NCBI GenBank assembly: GCA_910575105.1
Contig: CAJTDK010000015.1
Location: forward strand, 1-64,000
Source: Lachnospiraceae bacterium
GTDB lineage: Bacteria > Bacillota > Clostridia > Lachnospirales > Lachnospiraceae
Length of the DNA stretch: 64,000 nucleotides
Direction: 5' to 3'
Shown here: positions 8,292 to 17,659 of the stretch, piece after piece
How positions within the stretch are numbered: position 1 is the stretch's first letter
Layout: every line of letters begins with the position of its first letter
Translations under genes and position numbers: made by a program
The notes under the pieces: generated by a model
Database searches by the model: none
What the model was told of the DNA's origin: nothing
What the model saw: only the letters and a program-made list of their open reading frames with translations

Positions 8292-8651
8292 ATGCAGAAA
8301 CGTATTTTGGTCGTAGACGACGACACGATGAATTTGATGAGGACAAAGATGATCCTGGAGAAGCAGTATGAAGTGGTTCTTGCGGAGTCCGGGGAGAGGG
8401 CACTCTATTTACTCAGGAATGAAAAGATAGATTTGGTCCTTCTTGACATTGCCATGCCGGAGATGAATGGTATCGAGACATTTGAGCGGATGAAAGATTA
8501 TCCGGTCAAAGTTCCCGTGATCTTCCTGACAGCATCGGGGCATGAGGACGACGTGATGAGCGCCATCAGGCTCGGAGCAGTCAATTACCTGAAGAAGCCG
8601 TTCCAGCCAAAAGAGCTTTTGAAACGGGTTGCAAAGGAGTTTGAGGAATAA
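8292..8651 (+). CDS. Single-domain response regulator (CheY-like)
   Basis: This 119-residue receiver domain has no output domain. The acidic pocket VVDDD is at residues 6-10, the phospho-acceptor aspartate is in LVLLDIAMPEM at about residue 53, and the conserved Thr (FLTASG) and Lys (LKKPF) follow. GGAGG-like AGGAGGC lies seven bases before the ATG. The stop overlaps the start of the hybrid kinase by one base, so the two are translated together. The receiver is most likely an intermediate in that kinase's phosphorelay, or a diffusible output acting on a protein target. Confidence 0.9.
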   Translation: MQKRILVVDDDTMNLMRTKMILEKQYEVVLAESGERALYLLRNEKIDLVLLDIAMPEMNGIETFERMKDYPVKVPVIFLTASGHEDDVMSAIRLGAVNYLKKPFQPKELLKRVAKEFEE

Positions 8652-11110
8652 TGAGAGAAGAGAGGCAGACAGGAAAATATCTGCTTTTAGCCAGCATTGC
8701 TAGTATATATAGTGCAATGCTGGTTTTAATTACATTGATAATGTCCTGGGAGGTATGGATGATCCCGCTGATCGTGTTCGGCGTGTTTGGCGTCTGGTGC
8801 CTTCATATCGGCAGGATCGGGTCGGAGGCACTGTATGAGAACATATGTGCCGGATTGATACTGGTCGAATTTTTCTTTTTCGGGGTGCATTCGGGTATTC
8901 TCTTTGATATGCCTGCTGTGGCCTGTATCATGATTCTTGTTTTTTCCATGTTGGACAAAAAGAGCCTGATCTATATGACATTGGTTTTGTATACTGTGCA
9001 GGTAGTGTATCATTTCCTGAGTTTACATACGCTTATTTACGGGGTGGGGATCCGGGATGCGATGCGTCTGCTGCTTGGTATCGTGGTGACAGTAAGCGCG
9101 GCGGCCCTTGCAAGATATCGGATCAATCGGAGGATGGAAGCCAGAGTGAGGTATGAAAGCGTGGCGGAACAGTTAGAGACGGTGAGCCGGCAGAATGCGG
9201 ATTTTCTGTCCAATGTATCCCATGAGCTGCGGACGCCCATCAACATGGTGATCGGGATCAGCGAGGTGGCGCTGGAAAAGGAGATTTCCAGTGAAGTGCG
9301 GGCGGATATCCAGTCTATACAGATGGCGGGAAAGAGACTGTCTGGCCAGATCAACAATATTCTTGATTATACAGAGATCGTAGAGGGGACGCTTACCCAA
9401 GCGAAGGAAGAGTATATGATCACATCTGTGCTCAACGACTTGATCACGATGACGGCGATGCAGAGCAGCAGGCAGAAGCTGGAGATCGTGTTTGATATGA
9501 ACCTTAAGATGCCGGCAGTTCTTGTCGGAGATGCGGAAAAGATCTCCCATGTGCTTAAGATCCTGCTTGAGAATTCGATCAAGTTTACTGAGGAGGGCGG
9601 CATCAATGTCTGCCTTGAATTCCGGCGGGAGAGCTATGGGATCAATCTGATCATTGATATCTATGATACGGGTATCGGCATGTCAGAAGCGCAGCTTGCG
9701 AAGATTTATGATGAATTTTATCAGGCGGATACCGGGAGCAGCCGGTTTTCCAGCGGCCTGGGGCTGGGGATACCTATTGCCAGGGGGCTTTTGCATTCTA
9801 TGGATGGATTTATACATTTTGAAAGCAAAGGCCATCAAGGACTTCAGGCACATATTACAATCCCGCAGGGGGTGGCTGACGATACGCCGTGCATGACGAT
9901 CAACAACCCGGAAAAGCTCTGCATCGCGTGCTATTTCCGGCCGGATAAATATAGCAGCGATGAGATCAGGAGATTTTATGACCGGATGATCCTGCATCTG
10001 ATGGAAGGACTTGGCTTAGAAGGGTATCAGGCCCATAATTTTGACGGGTTGCTTAAGCTGCTGCGCACTTATAAGCTGACTCATGTATTCATCACCCAGT
10101 CCGAGTATGAGGAGAACCGTGCGTATTATGAGGAACTGGCTGAATCGCTCCAGGTGGTAGTGATCGCGGAGCGGGAGTATGTCTTAAGCAGGGACAGCAG
10201 GCTTTTGATGATCCGAAAGCCATTCTTCGCCCTTTCTGTTGTGAACCTTTTGAATGGAGAGGTGAAAGAGAATGGTTTCGAAGAGGCGCAGAATGCAGGC
10301 CGCAGACCGTTCTCCTGCGTGGGCGTACACGCGCTGGTCGTTGACGACGAGGAGATGAACCTTGTAGTGGCGAAAGGAGTCCTGGGAAGTTACGGGATAC
10401 AGGTGGATACCAGCCTCAGCGGAAGAGAGGCTGTGGAGATGTGCAGAAGGACTTCTTATGATATTATCTTCCTTGACCATATGATGCCGGGATATGACGG
10501 TGTGGAGACATTGAGGCGTATCCGTGAAATTAATTACGGAACGTATCAGGATCTTCCAGTGATCGCCCTGACGGCCAATACCATCAGCGGCGCAAGAGAG
10601 ATGTTTAGGAATGAGGGATTTACCGAGTTTATCCCGAAGCCGATCGAGCGCGCTGTCTTGGAGCGGGTACTGCGCAGGGTACTGCCTAAGAGCAATATAC
10701 ATTATGGAGCGGAGCCGGTGGCGGAGGACAGCCTGCCGCAGGAAGAAGAAGTACCGTTCAATCCGTTTGACGTGCTTTCTGAGGTTGGGATCAATGCGCA
10801 GATCGGGCTTGATTACTGCTGCGGGGATGAAAACTTTTATCTGGAGATGCTGCGGATGTTCCATGGGCAGAGCGAGGCGAAGCGGGAAGAGATCGTCTCT
10901 CTTTACGATATGGAAAACTGGCCGGATTATGCGGTGAAGGTCCACGCCTTAAAGAGTACCTCGTTGACTATCGGCGCAGAAGAGCTTTCCGAGCAGGCCA
11001 AGGCGCTTGAGCGGGCAGGAAAGAAGGAGGACATCGCATATATCCGTGAGAATCATCTGAAGCTTTTGGAGATGTATGACGACGTCTGCAGGAGCATTGC
11101 CGGATTTTAG
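8651..11110 (+). CDS. Hybrid sensor histidine kinase (membrane, HisKA-HATPase-REC-HPt)
   Basis: This 819-residue membrane phosphorelay protein has about five or six hydrophobic segments in residues 10-155 (a 7TM/5TM-like sensor without a large extracellular loop). A HisKA box follows, with the histidine in SNVSHELRTPIN at about residue 190. The ATPase domain (N box LLENSIKF, G boxes DTGIGM and GLGLGI) comes next, then a degenerate receiver-like stretch and a true receiver with aspartate in IIFLDHMMPG at about 608. The C-terminal HPt domain carries histidine in KVHALKSTSL at about 764. The architecture is of BarA/ArcB type. It starts inside the stop of the receiver gene and is followed at once by a second hybrid kinase, so the three genes form one relay. 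The stimulus is unknown. Confidence 0.9.
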   Translation: MREERQTGKYLLLASIASIYSAMLVLITLIMSWEVWMIPLIVFGVFGVWCLHIGRIGSEALYENICAGLILVEFFFFGVHSGILFDMPAVACIMILVFSMLDKKSLIYMTLVLYTVQVVYHFLSLHTLIYGVGIRDAMRLLLGIVVTVSAAALARYRINRRMEARVRYESVAEQLETVSRQNADFLSNVSHELRTPINMVIGISEVALEKEISSEVRADIQSIQMAGKRLSGQINNILDYTEIVEGTLTQAKEEYMITSVLNDLITMTAMQSSRQKLEIVFDMNLKMPAVLVGDAEKISHVLKILLENSIKFTEEGGINVCLEFRRESYGINLIIDIYDTGIGMSEAQLAKIYDEFYQADTGSSRFSSGLGLGIPIARGLLHSMDGFIHFESKGHQGLQAHITIPQGVADDTPCMTINNPEKLCIACYFRPDKYSSDEIRRFYDRMILHLMEGLGLEGYQAHNFDGLLKLLRTYKLTHVFITQSEYEENRAYYEELAESLQVVVIAEREYVLSRDSRLLMIRKPFFALSVVNLLNGEVKENGFEEAQNAGRRPFSCVGVHALVVDDEEMNLVVAKGVLGSYGIQVDTSLSGREAVEMCRRTSYDIIFLDHMMPGYDGVETLRRIREINYGTYQDLPVIALTANTISGAREMFRNEGFTEFIPKPIERAVLERVLRRVLPKSNIHYGAEPVAEDSLPQEEEVPFNPFDVLSEVGINAQIGLDYCCGDENFYLEMLRMFHGQSEAKREEIVSLYDMENWPDYAVKVHALKSTSLTIGAEELSEQAKALERAGKKEDIAYIRENHLKLLEMYDDVCRSIAGF

Positions 11111-11143
11111 GATTTACTGCGGCTTGAGAGGAGGAAACATTGG

Positions 11144-13843
11144 GTGTTAAAAAAATGGTATGAATTCATCTTTGACCATAGAATCAGACTGCGGGAGCGG
11201 ATGTTCCGCATAACGACAGGCGGCTGCATGATCGCGGCATCATTTGTGCTTCCCATGGGAAAGAGCGTAGTTAACTGGTTTGTTCTGGCAGTAAGTCTTG
11301 CCTTTATGGCGGCGGTTGTGAAGATCAGCATCGAAAAGGATTGTATCAATGTGGGAGCGACGATAATCGCGACGCTGATCCTTGTGCTTTTCCCGGTAAG
11401 TTTTTTTACGGCGGGCGGGTTCTACAGCGGCGTGCCGGAATGGCTTGTGATCTATTTTATCTATATCAGCGTCATGCTGGTAGGAAAGCGCAAGATCGTG
11501 TTTTATGTACTCTGCATAGCGGAGACGGAGCTCTGCTATTATCTGGCCTTCCGTTTTCCGGAATATGTTGCCAATAATACGCAGAAGAACTCCTTTTTCG
11601 ATTCTGCCTATTCGGTTGTCCTGGTCGGGCTGCTGACCAGCGTGCTGCTGATGTTTTTAAATAAGCTTTACGAGGAGGAGAATGAGCTTTCTAAGCGGCA
11701 GAAGAAGGAGATCGAGGAGTTAAACCGTGCGGAGAATCATTTTTTCTCCAGCATGAGCCATGAGATCCGCACGCCCATCAATACGATCATTGGGTTAAAT
11801 GAGATCATCCTGCGGGGGGACATCGCAGAGGATGTGGCGGAGAATGCCAGAAATATCCAGGGCGCCAGCAAGATGCTGCTGACGCTGATCAACGATATCC
11901 TGGATCTGTCTAAGATCAAGTCCGGGAAGATGGACATCGTGAACGTCTCTTACGAGACCGGGGCGCTCTTCTCGGAGATCGTCAATATGATCTGGATCAA
12001 GGCGAAGGAGAAGGGGCTGGAGTTTAAGCTGCATGTGGACCCGTCTATTCCGAGTATGCTCTGCGGCGACGAGGTCCGCATCAAGCAGGTGCTGATCAAT
12101 CTGCTGAACAATGCCGTGAAGTACACAAGCGAAGGCTCTGTCATGCTCTCCGTGCGGTGCGAGCGCCTGACGCTCAACCGGGTGCGTGTCTGGTATACGG
12201 TGGAGGACACAGGACAGGGAGTGAAAAAGGAGAATATTCCTTATATTTTTAATGCGTTTAAGCGGGTGGATGAGGAAAAAAACCGCCATATCGAAGGTAC
12301 CGGGCTGGGGCTGAGTATTGTTCAGCAGCTGGTGAAGCTGATGGGTGGCGAGATCAGCGTAAACAGTGTCTACACCAGGGGATCCAAATTCATTGTCATG
12401 CTGGAGCAGGACATTATTGATGATGCGGAACTGGGAACATTTACACTGTCCTCACGCAGGAAAGCTCACGAGGGGGCGCAGTATAAGCAGAGCTTTGAAG
12501 CTCCGGAGGCGCACATACTTGTGGTAGACGACAATGAGATGAATCTGGTGGTGGTGAAAAAGCTTCTGTCGGAGACAAAGATTCAGATTGATACGGCCTT
12601 AAGCGCTGCAGAGTGCCTTAAGCTGACGCAGATTTTGCATTATGACTGTATCCTGATGGATCACCTGATGCCGGAGATGGACGGGATACAGTGTTTTCAT
12701 GAGATTCAGACCCAGGCCGGGGGATTGTGCAAGGATGTGCCGGTCATCGCGCTGACGGCCAATGCGGGAAGTGACAACCAGCTTCTCTACCGGAAGGAAG
12801 GGTTTGCAGGTTATCTGGCAAAGCCAGTCAGCGGCACCCTTCTTGAGGCGGCGGTGCTGAGCATCCTTCCCAAAGAGCTGGTGAACCTGAACGAGGAGGC
12901 GGAACAGTCAGAGGTTGGGAAGGATATCCTGATCTTCGAGCAGGTGAAAAGAATCTCTCTTCTGGTCACAACGGACAGTGTCTGCGATCTTCCGGAATCA
13001 CTCAAGAAGGAGTTCAATATCTCAGTCTGTCCCTACTATGTCTGCACGGACAGAGGGCGGTTTCTAGATGATGTGGAGATCATGGCCGATGAGCTGCTGT
13101 ACCATATGTCAGCGGGGCGAAACGGCGCCTCCCAGCCTCCGGAGGTGGAGGACTATGAGCGGTTCTTTGCCGATAAACTGACGGAGGCTCAGAATGTGCT
13201 GCATATTACGATGGCAAAGCATGTCAGCAAAGGGTATCATCATGCCCTTGAGGCGGCGAAATCCTTTGAGAATGTCACGGTGATCGATTCCGGGCATCTT
13301 TCCAGCAGTATGGGGATGATGGTGCTGTATGCCGCCTATATGGCGGAGCATCATGCTTCCAAGGAGGAGATCATCAGTACGATGAGCAGGCTTAGAAATT
13401 ACATTTCTTCGGCGTTTATCATCGACAGCACGCATATGATGTGCCAGGCGGGCAGGATATCGAAGCGGACACAGGTCATGTGCGATGCGCTGCTCATGCA
13501 CCCGGTCATTGTGCTGCGGAAAAGCAGGATGGTAGTCGGGACCGTGGAGGTCGGGGATTTTACGCGTGTGGCGAAGAAGTATATCCGGAAGGTGCTTAAT
13601 GATACGAGGAATATCGACCGGCGGATCTTATTCATCACCTATGCAGGGATGGATGAGAAAAAGCTTGACTATATCCAGTATCTGGTACGGCAGTACTGTC
13701 CCTTCGAGCGGGTCTATCTGCAGAAGGCGTCCTCTGCCATCGCGAGTAACTGCGGGCCGGGAACCTTTGGCCTTTTGTTCATGAGGAAAAATGCGGTGGC
13801 GATCTCTTATTCGCAGACATCAGGTATCGGCAGTGCCGAATAA
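11144..13843 (+). CDS. Hybrid histidine kinase fused to a DegV fatty-acid-binding domain
   Basis: This 899-residue protein starts at GTG 11144, nine bases after GAGGAGG; no in-frame ATG fits. Residues about 20-175 are membrane segments. HisKA follows (SSMSHEIRTPIN, about 205), then HATPase (LLNNAVKY, DTGQGV, GTGLGLS) and a receiver with aspartate in CILMDHLMPEM at about 505. From about residue 603 the chain becomes a complete DegV-family domain: LLVTTDSVCDLPESLKKEF, PYYVCTDRGRFLDDVEI, HVSKGYHHALEAA, VIDSGHLSSSMG and the terminal GPGTFGLLF. DegV proteins bind long-chain fatty acids and in Firmicutes (FakB) present them to a fatty-acid kinase. A DegV output on a hybrid kinase is unusual. It may be a lipid sensor controlling the kinase, or the regulated output. 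Confidence 0.88.
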   Translation: MLKKWYEFIFDHRIRLRERMFRITTGGCMIAASFVLPMGKSVVNWFVLAVSLAFMAAVVKISIEKDCINVGATIIATLILVLFPVSFFTAGGFYSGVPEWLVIYFIYISVMLVGKRKIVFYVLCIAETELCYYLAFRFPEYVANNTQKNSFFDSAYSVVLVGLLTSVLLMFLNKLYEEENELSKRQKKEIEELNRAENHFFSSMSHEIRTPINTIIGLNEIILRGDIAEDVAENARNIQGASKMLLTLINDILDLSKIKSGKMDIVNVSYETGALFSEIVNMIWIKAKEKGLEFKLHVDPSIPSMLCGDEVRIKQVLINLLNNAVKYTSEGSVMLSVRCERLTLNRVRVWYTVEDTGQGVKKENIPYIFNAFKRVDEEKNRHIEGTGLGLSIVQQLVKLMGGEISVNSVYTRGSKFIVMLEQDIIDDAELGTFTLSSRRKAHEGAQYKQSFEAPEAHILVVDDNEMNLVVVKKLLSETKIQIDTALSAAECLKLTQILHYDCILMDHLMPEMDGIQCFHEIQTQAGGLCKDVPVIALTANAGSDNQLLYRKEGFAGYLAKPVSGTLLEAAVLSILPKELVNLNEEAEQSEVGKDILIFEQVKRISLLVTTDSVCDLPESLKKEFNISVCPYYVCTDRGRFLDDVEIMADELLYHMSAGRNGASQPPEVEDYERFFADKLTEAQNVLHITMAKHVSKGYHHALEAAKSFENVTVIDSGHLSSSMGMMVLYAAYMAEHHASKEEIISTMSRLRNYISSAFIIDSTHMMCQAGRISKRTQVMCDALLMHPVIVLRKSRMVVGTVEVGDFTRVAKKYIRKVLNDTRNIDRRILFITYAGMDEKKLDYIQYLVRQYCPFERVYLQKASSAIASNCGPGTFGLLFMRKNAVAISYSQTSGIGSAE

Positions 13844-13868
13844 TAAAGGGAAAAGAAGGAGGAGCACT

Positions 13869-15074
13869 GTGGAAGATATTTTCAGAGAAGCGAAGCAGAT
13901 GCAGGCGGAGCTTGTAGAATGTGAAAGAGCGCTGCACAAGATCCCGGAGGTAGGGGAAAGTCTTCCAAAGACCACGGCGTATATTAAGAAAAAGCTGGAG
14001 GAGTGGAATATTCCTTTTCAGGAATATCTTGACGGCAATGCGATGGTCGCTGTGATTGGCGGAGGCATCTCCAAAAGCTGTATCGCGCTGCGGACGGATA
14101 TGGATGCGCTGGCGATAGCGGAGGAGACGGGGCTTTCTTATGCGTCTGATAATGGCAATATGCATGCCTGCGGGCATGATGCGAATATGGCCATGATGCT
14201 GGGAGCGGCAAAGCTGTTAAAGCGCAGGGAAGCAGGCTTAGACAGGACCGTGAAGGTGTTCTTCCAGCCTAACGAGGAAGGTATGGAGGGCGCGAGAAGG
14301 ATGATTAGGGCCGGAGTGCTCAAAGATCATCCGGCGGACGGGATGCTGGCGCTGCATCTGGCCCAGGACAGACGCTATGAGAGCGGGCAGTTTATGTTCA
14401 TGGAGGGTTCGATGATGGCGTCGGCGGATATCTTCGATATCCGGCTGGAGGGAGAAGGTGTGCATGCGGCTCATCCTGAGATGGGCAAAGATCCGGTGAT
14501 CGCGGCGGCGCAGCTCATCCAAGCAGTCCAGGGTATGGTGAGCCGGGAATTCTCGGCGCTTGACGCGGTCGTAGTCAGTATATGCAATGTGAGGACACGG
14601 CTGAATGACGGCGACGACGACCGGGTCGTGTATAATGCGCTGCCAAGATACGTGGATATGGCGGGGACGGTCCGCTGCCTGAGTGAAGCTGTGCGCCGGC
14701 GGGTTATCCAGAGACTCAAGGAACTGACTAAGGCGGCAGGCGTGATGTGCAGAGTCAGAAGTGAGTTCCAGGTCAGACCCAAGGCTCCGGTGGCGGTCAA
14801 TCATGCAGGGCTGACCAGATCCTTAGAGGATGTGTGCCGCAGGCTGTTTGGTGAATCTTCAATCATCAGGCAGGAAGAGCCTTTTATGGGATCGGAGGAT
14901 GCGGCCTGCTTTATGGAGCAGATTCCCGGCGCTTATGTGCATCTTGTGTCCAATGTCTTTCAGGACGGCAGGGTGATTCCCGGACATCATCCCCGTTACC
15001 GGGTAGATGAGACTGTGCTCTTCAGAGGGGCGGCGCTGTTGGCCGCAGGAGCGCTGGCCTGCCGGGTAGAGTGA
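13869..15074 (+). CDS. M20 family amidohydrolase (aminoacylase/hippurate hydrolase-like)
   Basis: This 401-residue di-metal amidohydrolase of the M20D type hydrolyses N-acyl amino acids or similar amides. Metal-binding motifs are visible: RTDMDALAI, MHACGHDANMAMMLG (His-Ala-Cys-Gly-His-Asp), the general-base glutamate in FFQPNEEGMEGARRM, and a distal histidine in PGHHPRYRVDE near the C-terminus. GTG at 13869 is chosen because AAGGAGGAG lies directly upstream. A longer in-frame start at 13791 would overlap the kinase gene and adds no conserved residues. It starts 25 bases after the DegV-kinase, so it is probably in the same operon. Confidence 0.85.
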   Translation: MEDIFREAKQMQAELVECERALHKIPEVGESLPKTTAYIKKKLEEWNIPFQEYLDGNAMVAVIGGGISKSCIALRTDMDALAIAEETGLSYASDNGNMHACGHDANMAMMLGAAKLLKRREAGLDRTVKVFFQPNEEGMEGARRMIRAGVLKDHPADGMLALHLAQDRRYESGQFMFMEGSMMASADIFDIRLEGEGVHAAHPEMGKDPVIAAAQLIQAVQGMVSREFSALDAVVVSICNVRTRLNDGDDDRVVYNALPRYVDMAGTVRCLSEAVRRRVIQRLKELTKAAGVMCRVRSEFQVRPKAPVAVNHAGLTRSLEDVCRRLFGESSIIRQEEPFMGSEDAACFMEQIPGAYVHLVSNVFQDGRVIPGHHPRYRVDETVLFRGAALLAAGALACRVE

Positions 15075-15083
15075 AAACAACGC

Positions 15084-15112
15084 TTGACATAAATTTTTTA
15101 TTCAATTATGCT
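15084..15112 (+). promoter_or_regulatory. Sigma-A promoter before the C45 hydrolase
   Basis: TTGACA (15084-15089), a 17-base spacer and TATGCT (15107-15112) sit 49 bases upstream of the start codon. This gives the gene its own transcription start, separate from the upstream M20 gene. Confidence 0.7.
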
Positions 15113-15160
15113 CTTTTTATCCGCCGGCGGCACTTCATTTTTGGATAAAGGAGAGCAGAT

Positions 15161-16225
15161 ATGTATCATTTAAGATTTCAGGGAACCCATTATGACATCG
15201 GGCGAAAATGGGGAGCCCGTTTATTTGAACGCAAAACATTATTGCTTGAGAATGTTCCGTTTCCTATTACAGATGACAGAATGGATTTTGCAAAACGGTG
15301 CCGTCCCGTTTACGAGAAATGGTATCCGGAGATCCTTGAGGAGATCAGAGGTATCGCAGAAGGCCAGAGGGCTGGGGCAGAGCTTTTCGAGGCGGTGCTC
15401 TTAAGCATGTACGGTATTATACCGGAGAATAAATGCTCCTGCTTTGCCTTCCGGGAAGGGGAGCGAGTGATCCTTGCCAGAAACAGCGATTTTTTGACAA
15501 AGCTTGAGAAGCTGTATATGAACTGTATCTACAGGTTTGACGGCAAAAGCTACGCTTTTCAAGGGAACACCACCGCATTTGCCGAGATGGAGGACGGGGT
15601 AAATGAGCATGGGCTTGCCATCGGCCTGACTTCGGTATATCCGAAGGAACTGGGATATGGCCTGAATGCAGGGATGCTCTTGCGCTGCGGCCTGGAGAGG
15701 TGCAGGACCGTTGAGGAATTTATCCGGCTGTTAAAGACGGTGCCGGCAGCTTCCAGCCAGACCTTCACGGCAGCAGACCGGACAGGCGCGGCTGCGGTCA
15801 TTGAGTGCAATCCGAAGAGGACAGAGATCTGCCGTGTGGATGAGGACAAGCCCTTTGTTTTGGCGGTAAATGCATTTTACCTGTCTGGAATGAGAAGATA
15901 CCGGGTAGAGGGAATCGACGACTGGAACGCAAAAGAGCGGTACGAGACGATGCAAAGAGCATTCACGCAGCGGGAGGGAGGATGTATGTCTGAAGAGACA
16001 AGATCGGGAAAGAAACAGTCCCAGGCGGCAGGACCAGAAGAGGACGGGGCAGTTTCCTTCGCGGCGGATGTGCTTGGAGGCAGGTATGGATTTCTCTGCC
16101 AGTATGACAGAAGAACCGGGAAGGACACGGTGTGGTCGGTGATCTATGATGTGGGTAGAGGCAGAATCTACCGGTGTGAGGGGAATCCGTCGAGAAAGAA
16201 GTTTGTGGAGGACAGGAGGTTTTAA
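15161..16225 (+). CDS. C45-family Ntn-hydrolase (acyl-CoA:6-APA acyltransferase-like)
   Basis: This 354-residue protein of the peptidase C45/AAT family uses an N-terminal cysteine, freed by self-cleavage, to hydrolyse or transfer acyl-amide bonds. Family marks are the N-terminal GTHYDIGRKWG, the cleavage-site context NKCSCFAFREG with candidate nucleophile Cys at about residue 89, then LARNSDF and GVNEHGLAIGLT. A basic/acidic insertion (SEETRSGKKQSQAAG) near residue 285 is unlike most homologues. It follows an M20 amidase and a fatty-acid-binding kinase fusion, which suggests N-acyl amide or lipid-linked substrates. The substrate is not deducible. Confidence 0.8.
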   Translation: MYHLRFQGTHYDIGRKWGARLFERKTLLLENVPFPITDDRMDFAKRCRPVYEKWYPEILEEIRGIAEGQRAGAELFEAVLLSMYGIIPENKCSCFAFREGERVILARNSDFLTKLEKLYMNCIYRFDGKSYAFQGNTTAFAEMEDGVNEHGLAIGLTSVYPKELGYGLNAGMLLRCGLERCRTVEEFIRLLKTVPAASSQTFTAADRTGAAAVIECNPKRTEICRVDEDKPFVLAVNAFYLSGMRRYRVEGIDDWNAKERYETMQRAFTQREGGCMSEETRSGKKQSQAAGPEEDGAVSFAADVLGGRYGFLCQYDRRTGKDTVWSVIYDVGRGRIYRCEGNPSRKKFVEDRRF

Positions 16226-16287
16226 AGCGGTAAGACGTAGTATGATGTACTAAGAGAGCGGGCTGTCGGGAAATAGATAGTCCGAAA

Positions 16288-16328
16288 CAGGGGGACGATG
16301 TGACTCGTAGGAATCACACCGTCCCCTG
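16288..16328 (+). terminator. Terminator after the C45 hydrolase gene
   Basis: A strong stem with arms CAGGGGGACG.TGTGA and TCACA.CGTCCCCTG has a ten-base loop. It is followed by AAATTTTATT. Confidence 0.75.
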
Positions 16329-16364
16329 AAATTTTATTCCCCCAAAAAGAGAAAGAGGCTGTCG

Positions 16365-16826
16365 TCATCCCCGGAGTTCTGCGCCAAGCGGGACTGTCAT
16401 CAGCCCTGCCGCCAACGCCGCCAGTACATCCGCCGCCTGCGCGCATAGGATCCCGTCAAGCCCGAAGGCGGCGGGCAGGATGAGGATTGCCGGGACAAAG
16501 CAGATGCCTTGGCGGTAGGCGTCCAGGATGAGCCCTTCCCGTCCTTTCCTCAAGGCGAGGAAGAGGGAGGAGTATACGGTATATAAACCAAAGAGGATAA
16601 AGGTAATGCTGTTTGCCCGCAAAGAAGCGCCTCCGACGGCGGTCATCGCTGCGCTGCCTTTTGCGAAAAGACCGAGTATGGGGGAGGGAAATAAGGTGCA
16701 GGAAAGGCCGAAGACTATGCCGAGCATAGTGTGAAGGTCCATGGCGAGCACCGACTTGGGGACTGGTGCGCTGCCGTGCAGTTCTGTTTTTTTGTTCTGG
16801 TTGTTTATGCGTTCTACTCCTTCCAA
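16365..16826 (-). pseudogene. MATE efflux protein, C-terminal third only
   Basis: From LAMDLHTMLGIVFGLSC onward the 153-residue frame matches the last four helices of a MATE multidrug/Na+ antiporter (LRANSITFILFGLYTVYSSLFLALRKG, then AYRQGICFVPAILILP). Intact MATE proteins have 12 helices and about 450 residues. The first 30 residues are polar and unrelated. No upstream MATE sequence exists on this strand, so this is a 5'-deleted relic. Confidence 0.7.
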
Positions 16827-16862
16827 GTAAATAATATAAATTACGATAAAGTATAGTAATTG

Positions 16863-17098
16863 CGGCGCGGGAGGAGGAGTTTGAGCGGCTGATGTTGGAT
16901 ATTTCCAGAAAGTCGGTGAACATATTTCTGGATTTCAACGCGGTGGTAGTGAACCTCGATTATCTGCCGGAGGAGAGCCAGCGGGAGTGCCTTGAGAGCA
17001 TCGCGGATAATGTGGGTGTATTAAAGGCGTATCTTGAGGAAAATATGGAAGGAAGGAGCAGGCCAGTAAGATCCCGGAGACGGGAAAGGCGGTTCTGA
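16863..17098 (+). pseudogene. Unrecognised gene fragment
   Basis: An open frame encodes a helical stretch (REEEFERLMLDISRKSVNIF, then YLPEESQRECLESIADNVGV) that looks like part of a real protein. It has no start codon with a ribosome site and ends in an Arg-rich tail read from another frame. It may be the front of the broken AraC-like gene that follows, or a separate remnant. The family is not recognised. Confidence 0.3.
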
Positions 17099-17106
17099 GG
17101 CAGCAG

Positions 17107-17395
17107 TTGATTCTGGTGCGGGCGATCGAAGAGTGGCTCCAGTCAGTAGGTGTTGTGTCGCAGGCCATTGCCTTTGTAGAGGAAAACTTAAATGACCGGC
17201 GGAGAGCCGGCACGGATTGCGAAGGAGTTTCACTATTCCAGGTTCCATCTGCACAGGATGTTCACCGGGGCGGTGGGGATGCCACCCTGCGAATATATAA
17301 CCAGACGCCGGCTTACAGAGTCTGCGGATTGCGATCACTGCGACGGAGGCGTTGAAATTTCTGTTTACTGTATGTCTTTTGTACAGAAAAATTAA
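17107..17395 (+). pseudogene. AraC-family regulator remnant with frameshift
   Basis: One frame gives the start of an AraC DNA-binding domain (VSQAIAFVEENLND). The second helix-turn-helix (PARIAKEFHYSRFHLHRMFTGAVGMPPCEYITRRRL) is in another frame from 17192. Joined by a frameshift near 17200, they form one typical AraC C-terminal domain. The effector domain is missing and the tail is degenerate. The following stretch, 17400-17640, holds no recognisable gene. Confidence 0.65.
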
Positions 17396-17659
17396 TGTAA
17401 TATGCCAGGTTTATTCTGATTAGCTGTATCTTTTTTTGGCGATGTCTGCTAGAATAGTAGCAGTACACTAGATATTTATGATCTGCTGTACCAGTGTACG
17501 GATACGTTCATGGCTCACCGAACGGCCTGTCTGAAAGTGAACGTGCCGGCGCACGGAATCTCTGACTGCCCTTTGCTGCGGTATGCTGGAATACCGAACA
17601 GGATACCGCCGGATAAAGTGTAGCCGGATAATTATGATTCGGAAGGAAATGTGCAGAGC

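Noticed and set aside
17400-17640. Possible cobalamin riboswitch before the SNF2-cob run
   Set aside because: No B12-box-like sequence or matching stem arrangement could be found, and the first genes are not cobalamin genes.
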